NCBI GenBank assembly: GCA_963969365.1
Contig: OZ017761.1
Span: 186,001-250,000 of the forward strand
DNA: 64,000 nt
Source of the DNA: Asterochloris sp. CNOR1
Lineage: Eukaryota > Chlorophyta > Trebouxiophyceae > Trebouxiales > Trebouxiaceae
Reading direction: 5' to 3'
Within the stretch, counting starts at the first letter, position 1, and the number at the start of each line of letters is the position of its first letter. Both the position numbers and the translations under genes were made by a program. This document shows, in pieces, positions 45,985-55,718 of this stretch. The notes under the pieces were generated by a model. That model was not told the origin of the DNA and did no database searches. It was given only the letters and a program-made list of their open reading frames with translations.

Positions 45985-46690
45985 TTGTCAAATTATCGAT
46001 CATTCCAGTCCTATTGCTTGTTCCTGGACTTCTTCTTGCAGTCAAAAGAGGCCATGGCAGCTGCTCCTGACATCATTCTGTGGCTGTCATTTCGGGCCAG
46101 GACCAAGAAGACTGGGCTCCTGGGTGTAGAGCACCTACAGCTCACTTTTGAGAAACCAGACAGGCCGACAGACTCAGAAGGGCATTCCTCAGAGGAGGAT
46201 TCGCCTGTGCCTGCGCACTCTGCCTGGTCAAGCTTTGAGTGCAACCGCATCTGCATCAAAGACAGGGTGACAGCTGGGACTCAAGTGCATGTTGTGTTCC
46301 ACTTCTATGGCAAGTATCCTCTGGTGGCTGCTGCTCTGTGTCAGCGAGCATAGTGTCTGTCCACATGTCTCACAGCATGTTGAACTGCCAGCTGCCCTGC
46401 AGACACCTACTGTGACTGCGCAATGGGCTTCATCAAGCGCCAAGAAGCAGAGGCCTACTTTGCACAGGAGGAGAAGGACACCATAGAACGTCTTGAGCTC
46501 TAGAAGAGCTATGCGGAGGCTGCTGTTCTGGTAAAGGAGGATGCGTGCCACTGCGAGGCGCTGGGATGGTGGGACGGGAGATGGGCAAGACCCGACAAGG
46601 GGGACAGCTGGTGGCTCAAGACACTGCGGGGTGAAGCAAGTGCCGGAGCGCAACAGCCAGGATGCAGAGTTGCATTGAGTTCTGTTGATG
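45985..46690 (+). pseudogene. Tandem copy 2 of the unrecognised gene, truncated
   Basis: Matches copy 1 over both exons: 45985-46309 (EAMAAAPDIILWLSFRARTK, EDSPVPAHSAWSSFECNRIC, VTAGTQVHVVFHFY) and from 46403 (CDCAMGFIKRQEAEAYFAQE). The intron donor is a GC site (G|GCAAGT). A stop at 46501 replaces a conserved Trp codon, ending the frame about 60 codons before the end of copy 1, although homologous sequence continues to about 46677. Copy 2 keeps an open N-terminal part that copy 1 has lost, so neither copy is convincingly whole. Confidence 0.6.
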
Positions 46691-46914
46691 AGAGCCGCAT
46701 GGCAGGCCATCATGCCGGATGCTTTGAAGTGTTCCTGTGTGAAACACACTTCTGCTTTAGAGTCGTGCAGACAATCACCTCGTCTGAGCTTAGGAATGTC
46801 TGGATGCTGAGGCCAACTTAGGCAAGCAGTTCATAAGGGAGCTGGACAGGATCAACAACCATTACCATGAGGCTCTCATCCCTGTGGAAGGTTACAGGAT
46901 CATTGTGAGGTTAC

Positions 46915-47185
46915 TCAAATGGTAGGATCAGCACTGGAAGGGACTAGCCAAGAGTGCCACCTGGTTGATATGAGCACTGGAGGTTGATAGAGGACCAAAA
47001 ACTATGGTGAAGGCTGCAATAGAGCCGGTAAAAGGTAGCCCTTTTTGTGCCGCCAGCACTACTACCAGCTGTTACACTACTGGCTGTATTTAGTGACAGA
47101 TTTCATTGCTGGGGTGGGATCAGCAGTGGGCAAGACTAGACAAGGGTAGCCGCCTGGTGGCCGTTGACACTGGAAAAGAAAGCAC
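46915..47185 (+). repeat. Further decayed copies of the last-exon end of the unrecognised gene
   Basis: Near 46922-46985 and again near 47108-47175 the pattern of the exon end (tgggatggtgggacgggaga, caagacccgacaaggggga, ctggtggc) recurs in degraded form, for example gcagtgggcaagactagaca at 47124. They look like older units of the same local tandem array. Confidence 0.6.
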
Positions 47186-47777
47186 TGCAGCCAACCACCT
47201 GCTTCACCAAAGGGTGCAATGAAACTCAATTGGTGCCATCACACATGCCACTGCTCAGCCCAGTGAAGTTGAAGGCATACTGCACTGTGTCATGTGTCTG
47301 ATGCTGTCATGCTGACTGGCTGTGGGCAGCTGCACATAGAGAAATGTCACAAGCAACGCATGTGTTACAGTGTCAGCAGCATCACTGCAGCCATTGAGCC
47401 CATGTTCCAAGCTCATAAACGGTGCTGCATGCCCCTTATCGGGTTTCTTGCTGCCATGCAAGAGGCTCTGCAGCTGATTCTGCCAAACCACACTCAACTG
47501 CAGCCCTACCAAGCACAGTGGCACAGCTGCCTTGGCCCTGTTACCACATCTTCCCTGCTCAGTGACCCTGATTGCTGCTGAAAGCTACACTGCAGCATGC
47601 CCCAGCATCCTTGACTAAGCAGCCATGCAGCTGCCACAGCTGAGCCTGACTGCCACAGGGTCTGGTAAACAGCTGCTGCCTGTCACTGCTGCATGCACAC
47701 CAATCAGGCTGCATGGCAAGCATCTGAAAATGAAAAATGCTGTATCAGTCGGCAGCTGAATTGTGTGTGCACGATCT
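47186..47777 (+). promoter_or_regulatory. Leader and promoter region of the first PTB-like gene
   Basis: About 590 bp with no supported gene. The last ~60 bp weakly resemble the sequence before the second paralogue's start (tatc-g-cggcagc...), suggesting the duplication reached into the 5' flank. Confidence 0.35.
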
Positions 47778-50700
47778 ATGGCCCAGGCCTTCCTATGGCT
47801 GCTCCTCCTGGGCGCAGTTGGCAGCTTCACCCTGGGATTCAGCTGTGGGGCCGTTACGTTTGCCCTGACATGGGGCCCGGTGATTGGAGCCAAGGTCTGT
47901 GTCTGCTAAGGCATGGTCTCTGTTCACAGTCTCACGACGTTACCTCTGTCTGGTCCCTGCAGGCCCTGTCCCACTTACGATGCACTGTCATTGGATGTGT
48001 GTGCATACTCATTGGCGCCCTGGCGTTCCAGCACCAGGACGTCCAAGCCTATCTAGGCGTTGCCCTGCCTGGCAGCTTCACGAACAAGCCTGACATTGTG
48101 AGGCACAGCTCAGACAGCTGCACCTGGTTGGCTGCAGAGACATACCTTGCTCCGTGCCTGCTGCTGCCCTGATGTATCTGCAGCTTCAGGGCCCCAGCTG
48201 CCATCAGGGGTCTCACATGCTTCTGGCACCTTGCTCACCTCTCAAGTGGCAGCATGTTGCACGGTGAAGCTTGCAGGGGGCAGGGCACTGCACAGGCTGC
48301 TTGTACAGCAGACGGCAGCTTTCATAGTTGCCTGCCGATGCCTTGCTGCTTCAGACCACCTTGTCGTTGGTGGCCGATCTGGCTGAGCGATTCCGTGCGC
48401 AGCAGGGTGCATGTGAGTCATGGCACCGCAGAGGCTGCCTGCAGCCTCACACAGCGTGCCATTGCACTGATGCACCGCCGCACTGCAATTGCAGACCATC
48501 TTCTGCTGTGTGGCTGCCACGCCTGGTGGCAGAGTCACACACCAGAGGCCATTGCTCAGCACGGCACTGCAGATGTCATGCACACCACCGCAGCCTCACC
48601 AGCTTGCACTTGTGCTGAGCACTGCCTTGCTGCTGCTGCACATCAGCTTTCACTGCCTGGCAGCCACGACTTGCTGAGGTACTGCCCGGCTGCAGCTGTG
48701 AACCTCATCTGCTGCGTGGCCGCCATAGCATGCAGAGGCACTCGTTTGAGGCGGCTGCAGACCTTCTTGCTGTGTAGCCACAGCATGCTGAGGCACTGCC
48801 TTGCTGCTGCTGGCACTGCAAACCAGTCTCTGCTGCATGGCTGCCGCGCAACACGGTGAGGCAGCACAAATGCCGCATGCAGCACCACAAGCCATCTGCA
48901 GCCTGCACAGCAGTGTGGTGAAGAGCTGCTGTGCTGCTGCTGCAGACCATCTTCTGCTGCGTGGCAGCCACAGCTGTGAGTGGAGCGGTGCTGGTGTTCT
49001 TCGGCTGGCATGGCATCCCTCTGTCGCCCTCCCAGCTGGTCGGTGAGCGTGTCTGTGCACAGCTGATCACCGACTTGGGATTGTCCACGTGCTGCTGGCC
49101 ACTCAATGTCACCTGATAAGCTGACAGTGTGCATTTGCAGCCTGACTGTGCCACCATGCTGTCCTGCTATGAAGCTGGGCAGCGTGAATGTTAAGCAAGC
49201 ACGTGTGGTAGGCAAGGCACAATAGGGGCTGTACTCCCAACTGCAGGACAAGGCGGGGACATTGCTCGGCTGTCATCCTCTTTCACTTTTTGAGGAGTAC
49301 TAGCCCCTCGCCATCCCTACTGCAGCTGCGGCCCTGCTTACCTGTCATCTTCTCTCACTCTTTTGAGAGCACTCACCCCTCGCCATCCCTACTACAGCTG
49401 TGGCCCTGCTTGGCACCATCCTGCCCGTGCATGCCGGCGGAGTGCAGTGGGGAATCCGCAACGTGCCCAGCTTCCCCTTTGTCACCGGCGTGGCCAAGCA
49501 ACTTCTGCTCACGATCGTGTCTCCCCTGTGGGCCGCCATCCTGGCTGCGCTGGCCTTCTTGATCCTGCGCAGTGCCCTGCTCCGAAGGGAGCACAGTCTG
49601 CACCTCACCCTGCAGGTGAGGGTGGGTCTGGGGGCTGTGATACTGTGAGGGCTCTTGAGCAGCAGACTGCAGTGGGAAGGAGCACTACCTGAGCCATATC
49701 CTGTAGCGTTGCAGGCCCCCATGCTCCTATTTGGCTGGATCTGATCTCGCTAACTGCCCAGCAGCTCTGGCCCAGATGCCAATGCCTGCATGGCCTGCAG
49801 GGTATGGCCCTGGTAGCTGAGCCGACCTCTGCCTCAGTCGTCTGCACTGCTGCCGCCGTGCAGCATGGCACATGCCTGCATCACTGCTTATGCCTGCATG
49901 ATGCCTCTGCCCTGCACATCATTCCCCCTGGTACCTGTGCCGACCTCTGCCCCGGTCTTCTGCACTAGTGCTGCAATGCGTCGCTGCTGCTTGTGTCTGC
50001 ATGATGCCTTTGCCCTGCAGGCCATGCCTTTGTGGGCTATGCTCAACTTTGTCGTGGTTGCCTGTGCCATGCTGACATGCTTGGCACCGTCCCGGACCAC
50101 ACTCCTGCTATACACTGCGCTCACCATGCACGTGATTCCCCTATAAAGCCTGCCAGCATTTCTGCTGTTGAGCGCCACACCATCCGGCACCTGTCATTCT
50201 CACCAACTGGCCTAACTGCGCTGCAGGCCATGCCCTTTCTGGCCACGGTGACCTTTACTCTGGTGGTCTGCACCATTGCCAACATGCTGAGCACAGTTCA
50301 GGACCACTACGTGCACGTGCTGAACCTGGACGCCAAAATGGTGATCCTCATCAGCGGCGCGGGCGGGATTGTCTGCAGTGTGGGACTGGTTGCGGCAACG
50401 CCGATGATTCACAGAAAAATGGAGGCGGCCCTGCAGTCGGACAACCAGCAAGACAAGCTGAAGGCTTCGGGCAAGGTGCGGCAGCTGCGCACGAAGTTGG
50501 CGGGGGGGGTCCGTCTGCAGGCCTCCCGGCAACTTCATGATCTGCTGCAGGCCTGCTTGCAACGGCAGGTGTGGTGCAATCGCTCTGCCGCTGTTCAACT
50601 GCCTGCAGCAGGCTAGCATGCACCAGCAGGTGGGGAGTGGCTGCTCAGAGGCCTTGCTGCTTGGGAAGGGATTTGCTGAGCTGGTCGCACTGATGCCGCT

Positions 50701-53700
50701 GATCCGAAGGCGCAAGGAGGCAGACATGCAGCCAGACAGCCAGCTGCACGCCAAGGTAAGCAAAATGCAGCTGTGTGCATGTGGGGGAGGTTGCTCTGTG
50801 CTGCCAGCAGTGCTTCTCATTGAGGTGCAGCAATTGTGGACAGGCAGAAGTCTGAGGCAGAGATCATTTATATTCACAGAGGGCTGGTCCTGCAACTGAA
50901 CCTACCAGCTGTATGCCAGTGTTGAGGGCCTTGGGCAAGGTCTGCATGCCGATGGGGCTGCCTGTGCTGCAGACAGTGCTATGCGTCAAGACGCCGCGGC
51001 TGTAAGCATGTGGAAGGCTGAGAACCGGATCACAAACGTCAGGGCTGGGCTGATCTGCAGCTAAGGCAGCATGTAGCATGCAGCTCTATGTTGCCCTGTG
51101 CATGGTGGGCCCTTGCAGGGGGACCGCATGCCATACACAAGGCCTCTGCCAATGCGCAGCAACTGGAGACACCCGACAAAGGGCGCACTTGCAGACACGA
51201 AGGTGGCTGTGCAGTCATGGAGCCTGCAGCAGACTGGCTTGCAGCGGGTGGGGTGCGGTGGCATGGGGTCTTGCCGCCCAACGGTAAAAGAGCGTCAAGG
51301 CCCCCAGAGTGCCTGTCTGCAGCATGTGATGAACAGCTGCCTGAGCAATTGGACGAGCTGGGCCTGGACGTCCCAAAGGGAGCGTCCTTACCAGTATGCC
51401 ACTTGTTGACGCCTGCGGCATGCAGAGGCACAGCTGAATGCCCGTTGGCCGTGCTGCATGAAACTGAGGTGCAGCTGCCTGAGCAGCATGAGGTGCTTGG
51501 CAAGCTTGCTGAACGCTACCTTGCAAGTCCTGAAGCAGTGCATGCAGCATGCAGAGGCGCGTGCTGCTCAGGCCTCGCGACTGGTGCACCCCCCTATGGA
51601 ACCCTGTGACATCACGCTGCAGAACATTGATGCAGGGGACCAGCTGCCCAGGCATGTTCGAGGAGATGGGTACCCGAGCTACTTGCACAGGGCGGAGGCG
51701 CAGTATGTGGAGGGGCTTGACTGCATGCTCCCTCCGGGGCACCATTGCCACCTGCTAGGAGAAGCTGAACTGCAAAGACCACTGCTGCCTGCAGAACATT
51801 GAGGAACGGCTACCTGAGCAGTTTGAGCATCTAGGCCTGGATGAGACGCCAGAAGGGAGCGCGCTCAAGACCACCACCCGCTTTCTGATGCGGTTCTTGC
51901 AGCATGACGTGCACGCAGCAATCCAGCAAGATAGCCGGCTCAAGATCATGCACGGGTCGGCTGAGGTGTTCAACCAGGACACAGAGGCGTGCTTCCAGAA
52001 GCTGTCGGTGAGACTGCCCACCTTGCTTGCCTGCGGGGCCAGTTGTAAACGCTGGGTGGTCAGGAGCAGCCTGCTTTCGACCCCTGCTGGATAGCCCATA
52101 TCATCCCTGCTTCATAGTGTACGTCAACTTGAGGGCTGACCGGCGACTTGCAGCAGTGCCACATTCCAGGCATGCTTCTGTTCCTGCTGATCACTTGGCA
52201 AGACAACATGCCACTTCAGCGTGGTGGGTCCAGTCTGAGCTGTGGAGTCTCCATGAGGAGGCCTGCTTTCAGCCGCTGCCGCTCACCAGCAACTGCTGGT
52301 GAGCGCTGCAAAGTGTGGTGTTGTGGGTAGTCTCCTCCTCTGTGAGGAGGCCTGCTTTGCTGTTGGTGAGCAAGGGCAGATGTGGTGGCAGCCAAATGTG
52401 GGGAGGACCCTCAATGTCCGCAGAGGCTCGCTGCAAGCGTTCAGAGGGCTTCTCAAGTGTTGCAAGCTCTGTGCACATGTGCTGGTACTTTGGGACATCT
52501 GCTGTCTGCGTGTCATGAGTTTCAACGCTCACTTGTTTGGCCAGACATGAGCTGAGTGCTAGCACATGTATGTGTGGACATGCAGAGAACGACTTGATAT
52601 GCTGCCTCTGTGCCAGTCAGAGTGCTGGCTTGCCAGCGGACCCCACTTTGGGTTGCCGGTCCCATCACCAGCGCCACCTCCTCGTGGTGATGTGCAGGTC
52701 CTATTGGCAGCCACCCTGACGGTGGTGCAGGGCGCTATACTCATTGGCTCGGCTGCTGGCGCCTATTCGCAGGCAAGCGCAGGCGGCTTGTTCTAGAACC
52801 TGTCCTGAGTTCTGTCCACGGCAAGAGCACCTGTTGTGCTCACCTCTTGCTGAGAAGCTTGCTGCTATTGAATGTTGCAGCACTGGTTCCTTGTGGGAGT
52901 GCTGCATGGCTCATGCCTGGCAGGAGTTCATGCTTGTATTGGAAGCTTATAGTTTGGCCCTCTCTGTGAGCAGCACGCAGCACAATTTGATGAGGTGTGT
53001 TGGCGCCATGTCTGAAAACCACCCTGTGTGGTGGCCATGGAGGTCTTTCACTGACACACACGACTTGCAAGAGGGCCAGCTTGCTGAGATCAGCCCGACT
53101 CAGTCACAGAAATAAGGAGTTGTAGTGACTCTGCAGGCCATTCAAGTCTCTTTTCTGGACTCAGTGCCAAACGATCTGGTAATCCCCTGGGGCTTTGGGT
53201 GTGTTCCGGCTGTGGCCATGGGGGTGGGCACCGTGTTTGGCAGCCAGCGCATGACAACCACCGTCGGTGCGTTCCCCATCAAGCTTGCCTGCAATCCTCC
53301 TTTGATTTTCCCATGTCATCCCTCAGCTTCATACCATGAGGCCTCTTGCACCGCATGATTGTGAGACAAGGCATGCCTCAGGCCCAGCCCTAGTTGAGCA
53401 CTTGTTGATGTGGAGCTTCAGTGTGGCTGCACTACCACAAATGCCATGGGGCAATGCGGAAGACTGCTGCTATGGCTTGTAACTGCATGACCACCGCAGT
53501 TCGTTGCTCGGAATGCGCAGGCTGTTGCTTGTTGCTTGCTTCTCCTGCGTAGCTGAGAGGGGTGCCATAGGGAAAAGTGCTGCCCTGGCCTATCACCGGT
53601 GTACCACACAACAGCCTCAATCCATCTGGCTCTTGTGTTTTCAGGCGTCCGGCTGATGCATTTCACCCCAGCTAGAGCTTTTGCAGTCCTGACGGCCGCT

Positions 53701-55267
53701 TGCCTCTCGCGCATCACTGCCAACGCCGTCAACATCTCACTATCCCACACATACGTCCAGGCGAGTGACCGTCCCGCTGCTCTCGCCATGCAACAGCACT
53801 TGCACAGCATTGCACTCCTGCATGTTTGTGCCAGGGTTTGCATCTACAAATTCTGCTCCGAGGCTGTTGCCTGCGCCTGCCTTTGCAGCAGCATCTGGGC
53901 ACCTGTGGCGCACGCAAGCTGCATTGCAGTGCGCATGCTGGAGCTGCGTGTGTTCCTGCAAACCAATGGCGTGCTCATGCTGGTCAGCACTGCACCACCC
54001 AAGTCTCTGTCCGAGCACTGCACCCTAACCCTAACTCACCTGGCAGTCTCAGCACCCTGGCCGCATGGGCATTCTGAGCAGCAGTTTGAGATGGCTGATG
54101 CACACTCCAGCCTCCTCATCCTTTTCAAGCCCACCAAGCTGCTTGTCACCCATGACTACTGCTGTGCTGTGGCGCCATCTCTATAGAGGGCGTGAAAAGG
54201 AGCTCAGAGTTGTAAAAGTCATGTGTGTTGTTGCTGCTGCAGCTGGGCGCCATCTTAGTGGTTGGTGTTCTGGACGGGAAGCATGGCTTCAACTTCTCGC
54301 TGCTTGTCAGGATACTGTCCAGTCTGCTGCTGGCCTGGCCCATTGTTGTGGTGCTTGCAGCTTGTCTGGTGGCCACGTGAGTGCTGGCTGCTGACATGCT
54401 GTGCAGTGCCCCATCTTGGCTCCCTGCTAGCCTTTTCCCAGCCTGGCATGTGGATAAGGCGACGGAGTGCCGCTGTTGCTGTCTCTGCCTGCTGCATGCC
54501 TGTTGCAAACTTGGTCCAGCAGCATGCTGGATCGGCGGGTTGCCATGGCGCTCACAGCTGATGTCATGCCCGCGTGCCAGCCCCAGCCTGCCAGAGTTGC
54601 CATTGTCTCAGTTGTTGTGTTGGTATGGGCGCTGGCTGCACTACTGGTGACTATAGTGCTCACCTGGCCTGTTACTGCCTTGGGCAATCTCATTGGGGCT
54701 GCCCTAGCTCAACGCTGTGTGAGCCTGGCTTTTGTGCCTCCCAACATGTCTAAAAATCCTAGGAAATGGTCGTAGACTCACTGCATCAATGCATCTATGT
54801 GCCTGTTGCTTGTGCAATGGCTGACAGCTCTCTCAAGCAAGCCTGCCGTTGCATGGCCTGACTGACTGTCCTGGCTGCTGCAGTCAGTGTGGCAGGTGCC
54901 TGAGCGCTTGTTGCGCCCTTCTTCATATGCATTATGACATCTTGAGCTTTGTGATGGCAGTATGTGAAGGCGCTGCACCGCCTGCAGGGTGGCCTTCTGG
55001 CCCAGTAGCGTGGGCATCCAAGATTTCGACACTTCTCTGGCAGCCCTCCACTTGTTTCTTAGTGTTGCCGACAACGCAACAGTTTTTGCCAAGGTAGAGC
55101 GCGGACACGTCTGCTTCGCTGGGAGTCCCTTGTGCTCAGGCTGCAAGATCCTGCCTGGCATCTGGTGGTTGCAGGCCCAAGCAGTGGCCCTTCTGAACTC
55201 AACAGCGGAGCTTGCCCCCGATGACCGCTTCCAAGCAATATGTGTAGACTCATGGTCAGATCAATGA
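47778..55267 (+). CDS. PiT/PTB phosphate-transporter-like membrane protein, paralogue 1, complete
   Basis: Polytopic membrane protein with the PiT (Pho4) layout: an N-terminal repeat, a hydrophilic loop, and a C-terminal repeat. Twelve exons in frame: 47778-47894, 47963-48097, 48946-49042, 49398-49615, 50227-50475, 51795-52007, 52698-52772, 53137-53266, 53645-53760, 54243-54376, 54988-55093, 55175-55267, giving 560 aa. The first repeat GAVTFALTWGPVIGAKAL aligns without gaps to GANDVANAFGTSVGSKAL, so the substrate-binding Asn/Asp are Val/Thr. Further matches: GWHGIPLSPSQLVGALLG (family S-T-T-H replaced), AAILAALAFLILRSALLRRE, loop segment FLMRFLQHDVHAAIQQDSRL, TLTVVQGAILIGSAAGA (second signature region) and HFTPARAFAVL. 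Introns after 52772 and 53760 start with GC. Family placement is by alignment pattern; transport of phosphate is doubtful given the lost residues. Confidence 0.75.
48320..48900 (+). repeat. Array of about six to eight echoes of the PTB1 exon 3 start
   Basis: Exon 3 begins ctgcag|accatcttctgctgcgt, then ggcagccac. Related units, roughly 60-100 bp apart, lie near 48345, 48488, 48690, 48757, 48826 and others, sharing ttgctgctg, ca-accat-ttctgctg, tggctgccac and gaggcactgcc. Several keep a GCAG acceptor. Confidence 0.75.
49287..49345 (+). repeat. Echo of the PTB1 exon 4 start
   Basis: The sequence cccctcgccatccctactgc then agctgcggccctgctt repeats the true junction at 49398 (cccctcgccatccctactac, agctgtggccctgctt) about 76 bp upstream, with a better TGCAG acceptor than the one matching the reading frame. 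Confidence 0.85.
49790..50110 (+). repeat. Echoes of the PTB1 exon 5 start, including an exon-like copy
   Basis: The real exon starts at 50227 (AMPFLATVTFTLVVC). Near 50022-50110 an exon-length copy reads AMPLWAMLNFVVVACAML but has no phase-compatible donor. Two shorter units (tgcctgcatgatgcc...ccctgca) occur near 49890 and 49995, and an older one near 49792. Confidence 0.75.
51313..51515 (+). repeat. Two echoes of the PTB1 exon 6 start
   Basis: Exon 6 (51795) starts aacattgaggaacggctacc, then tgagcagtttgagcatctag. Copies near 51325-51385 (gaacagctgcctgagcaatt, ggacgagctgggcctggacg) and 51460-51515 (actgaggtgcagctgcctga, gcagcatgaggtgcttgg) precede it. Confidence 0.8.
52245..52370 (+). repeat. 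Two echoes of the PTB1 exon 6 end plus donor
   Basis: The exon ends cacagaggcgtgcttccaga, agctgtcg|gtgaga (52007/52008). The intron repeats gaggaggcctgctttcagcc with ctg|gtgagc (52255-52310) and gaggaggcctgctttgctgt with tg|gtgagc (52341-52368). Both keep a donor. Confidence 0.85.
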
Positions 55268-55718
55268 GGCAGTGCAGAGAACAGCATTCAGCTGCAGCGT
55301 CCAGTAAAAGCAGCCTTGCAGTGTCCAGCACAGCGAGATGTGGCCACCAGCTCTGCAGAGTTGGGGCAGATTTGCTTCTAATTCTGCGATTGTGGCACTG
55401 TGAAGGTCCGCCGCAGTAGCGCTCTGGACCAAGACACAAACATCTCCTTGTGCTGGGGCAGCCTGCAGTACTGCTAGTTGCACCATGATTGGAGCCATGT
55501 GGCCCATGAAATATTTTGCCCAATGCGTGCCCTCCCACTGTCAGCACATGAAAGCACTTCTCCATGTAGTGGATGCAATTGAGACACCATCTTAGAGTGG
55601 TACCTAAGAATCTGTGACGCCCCATGATAATCTTGCTGGGATTGCATTTTCCGAATGCACGGTGCAATATGATGATGATTCTCCAAAAATATCGTGACGG
55701 CAGCCCAGCTGGGCGTAC
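55268..55718. other. Spacer between the two PTB-like paralogues
   Basis: Its first ~80 bp (ggcagtgcagagaacagcat onward) match the sequence just after paralogue 2's stop at 61608. So the duplicated unit includes the 3' flank. No gene seen in the spacer. Confidence 0.6.

Noticed and set aside
50022-50145. Candidate extra PTB1 exon (AMPLWAMLNFVVVACAML)
   Set aside because: No donor in a compatible phase, it duplicates the following exon, and skipping it gives a perfect frame in both paralogues.
54024-54042. Telomere-like ccctaaccctaac
   Set aside because: Only about two units inside a PTB1 intron; too short to be an interstitial telomere tract.
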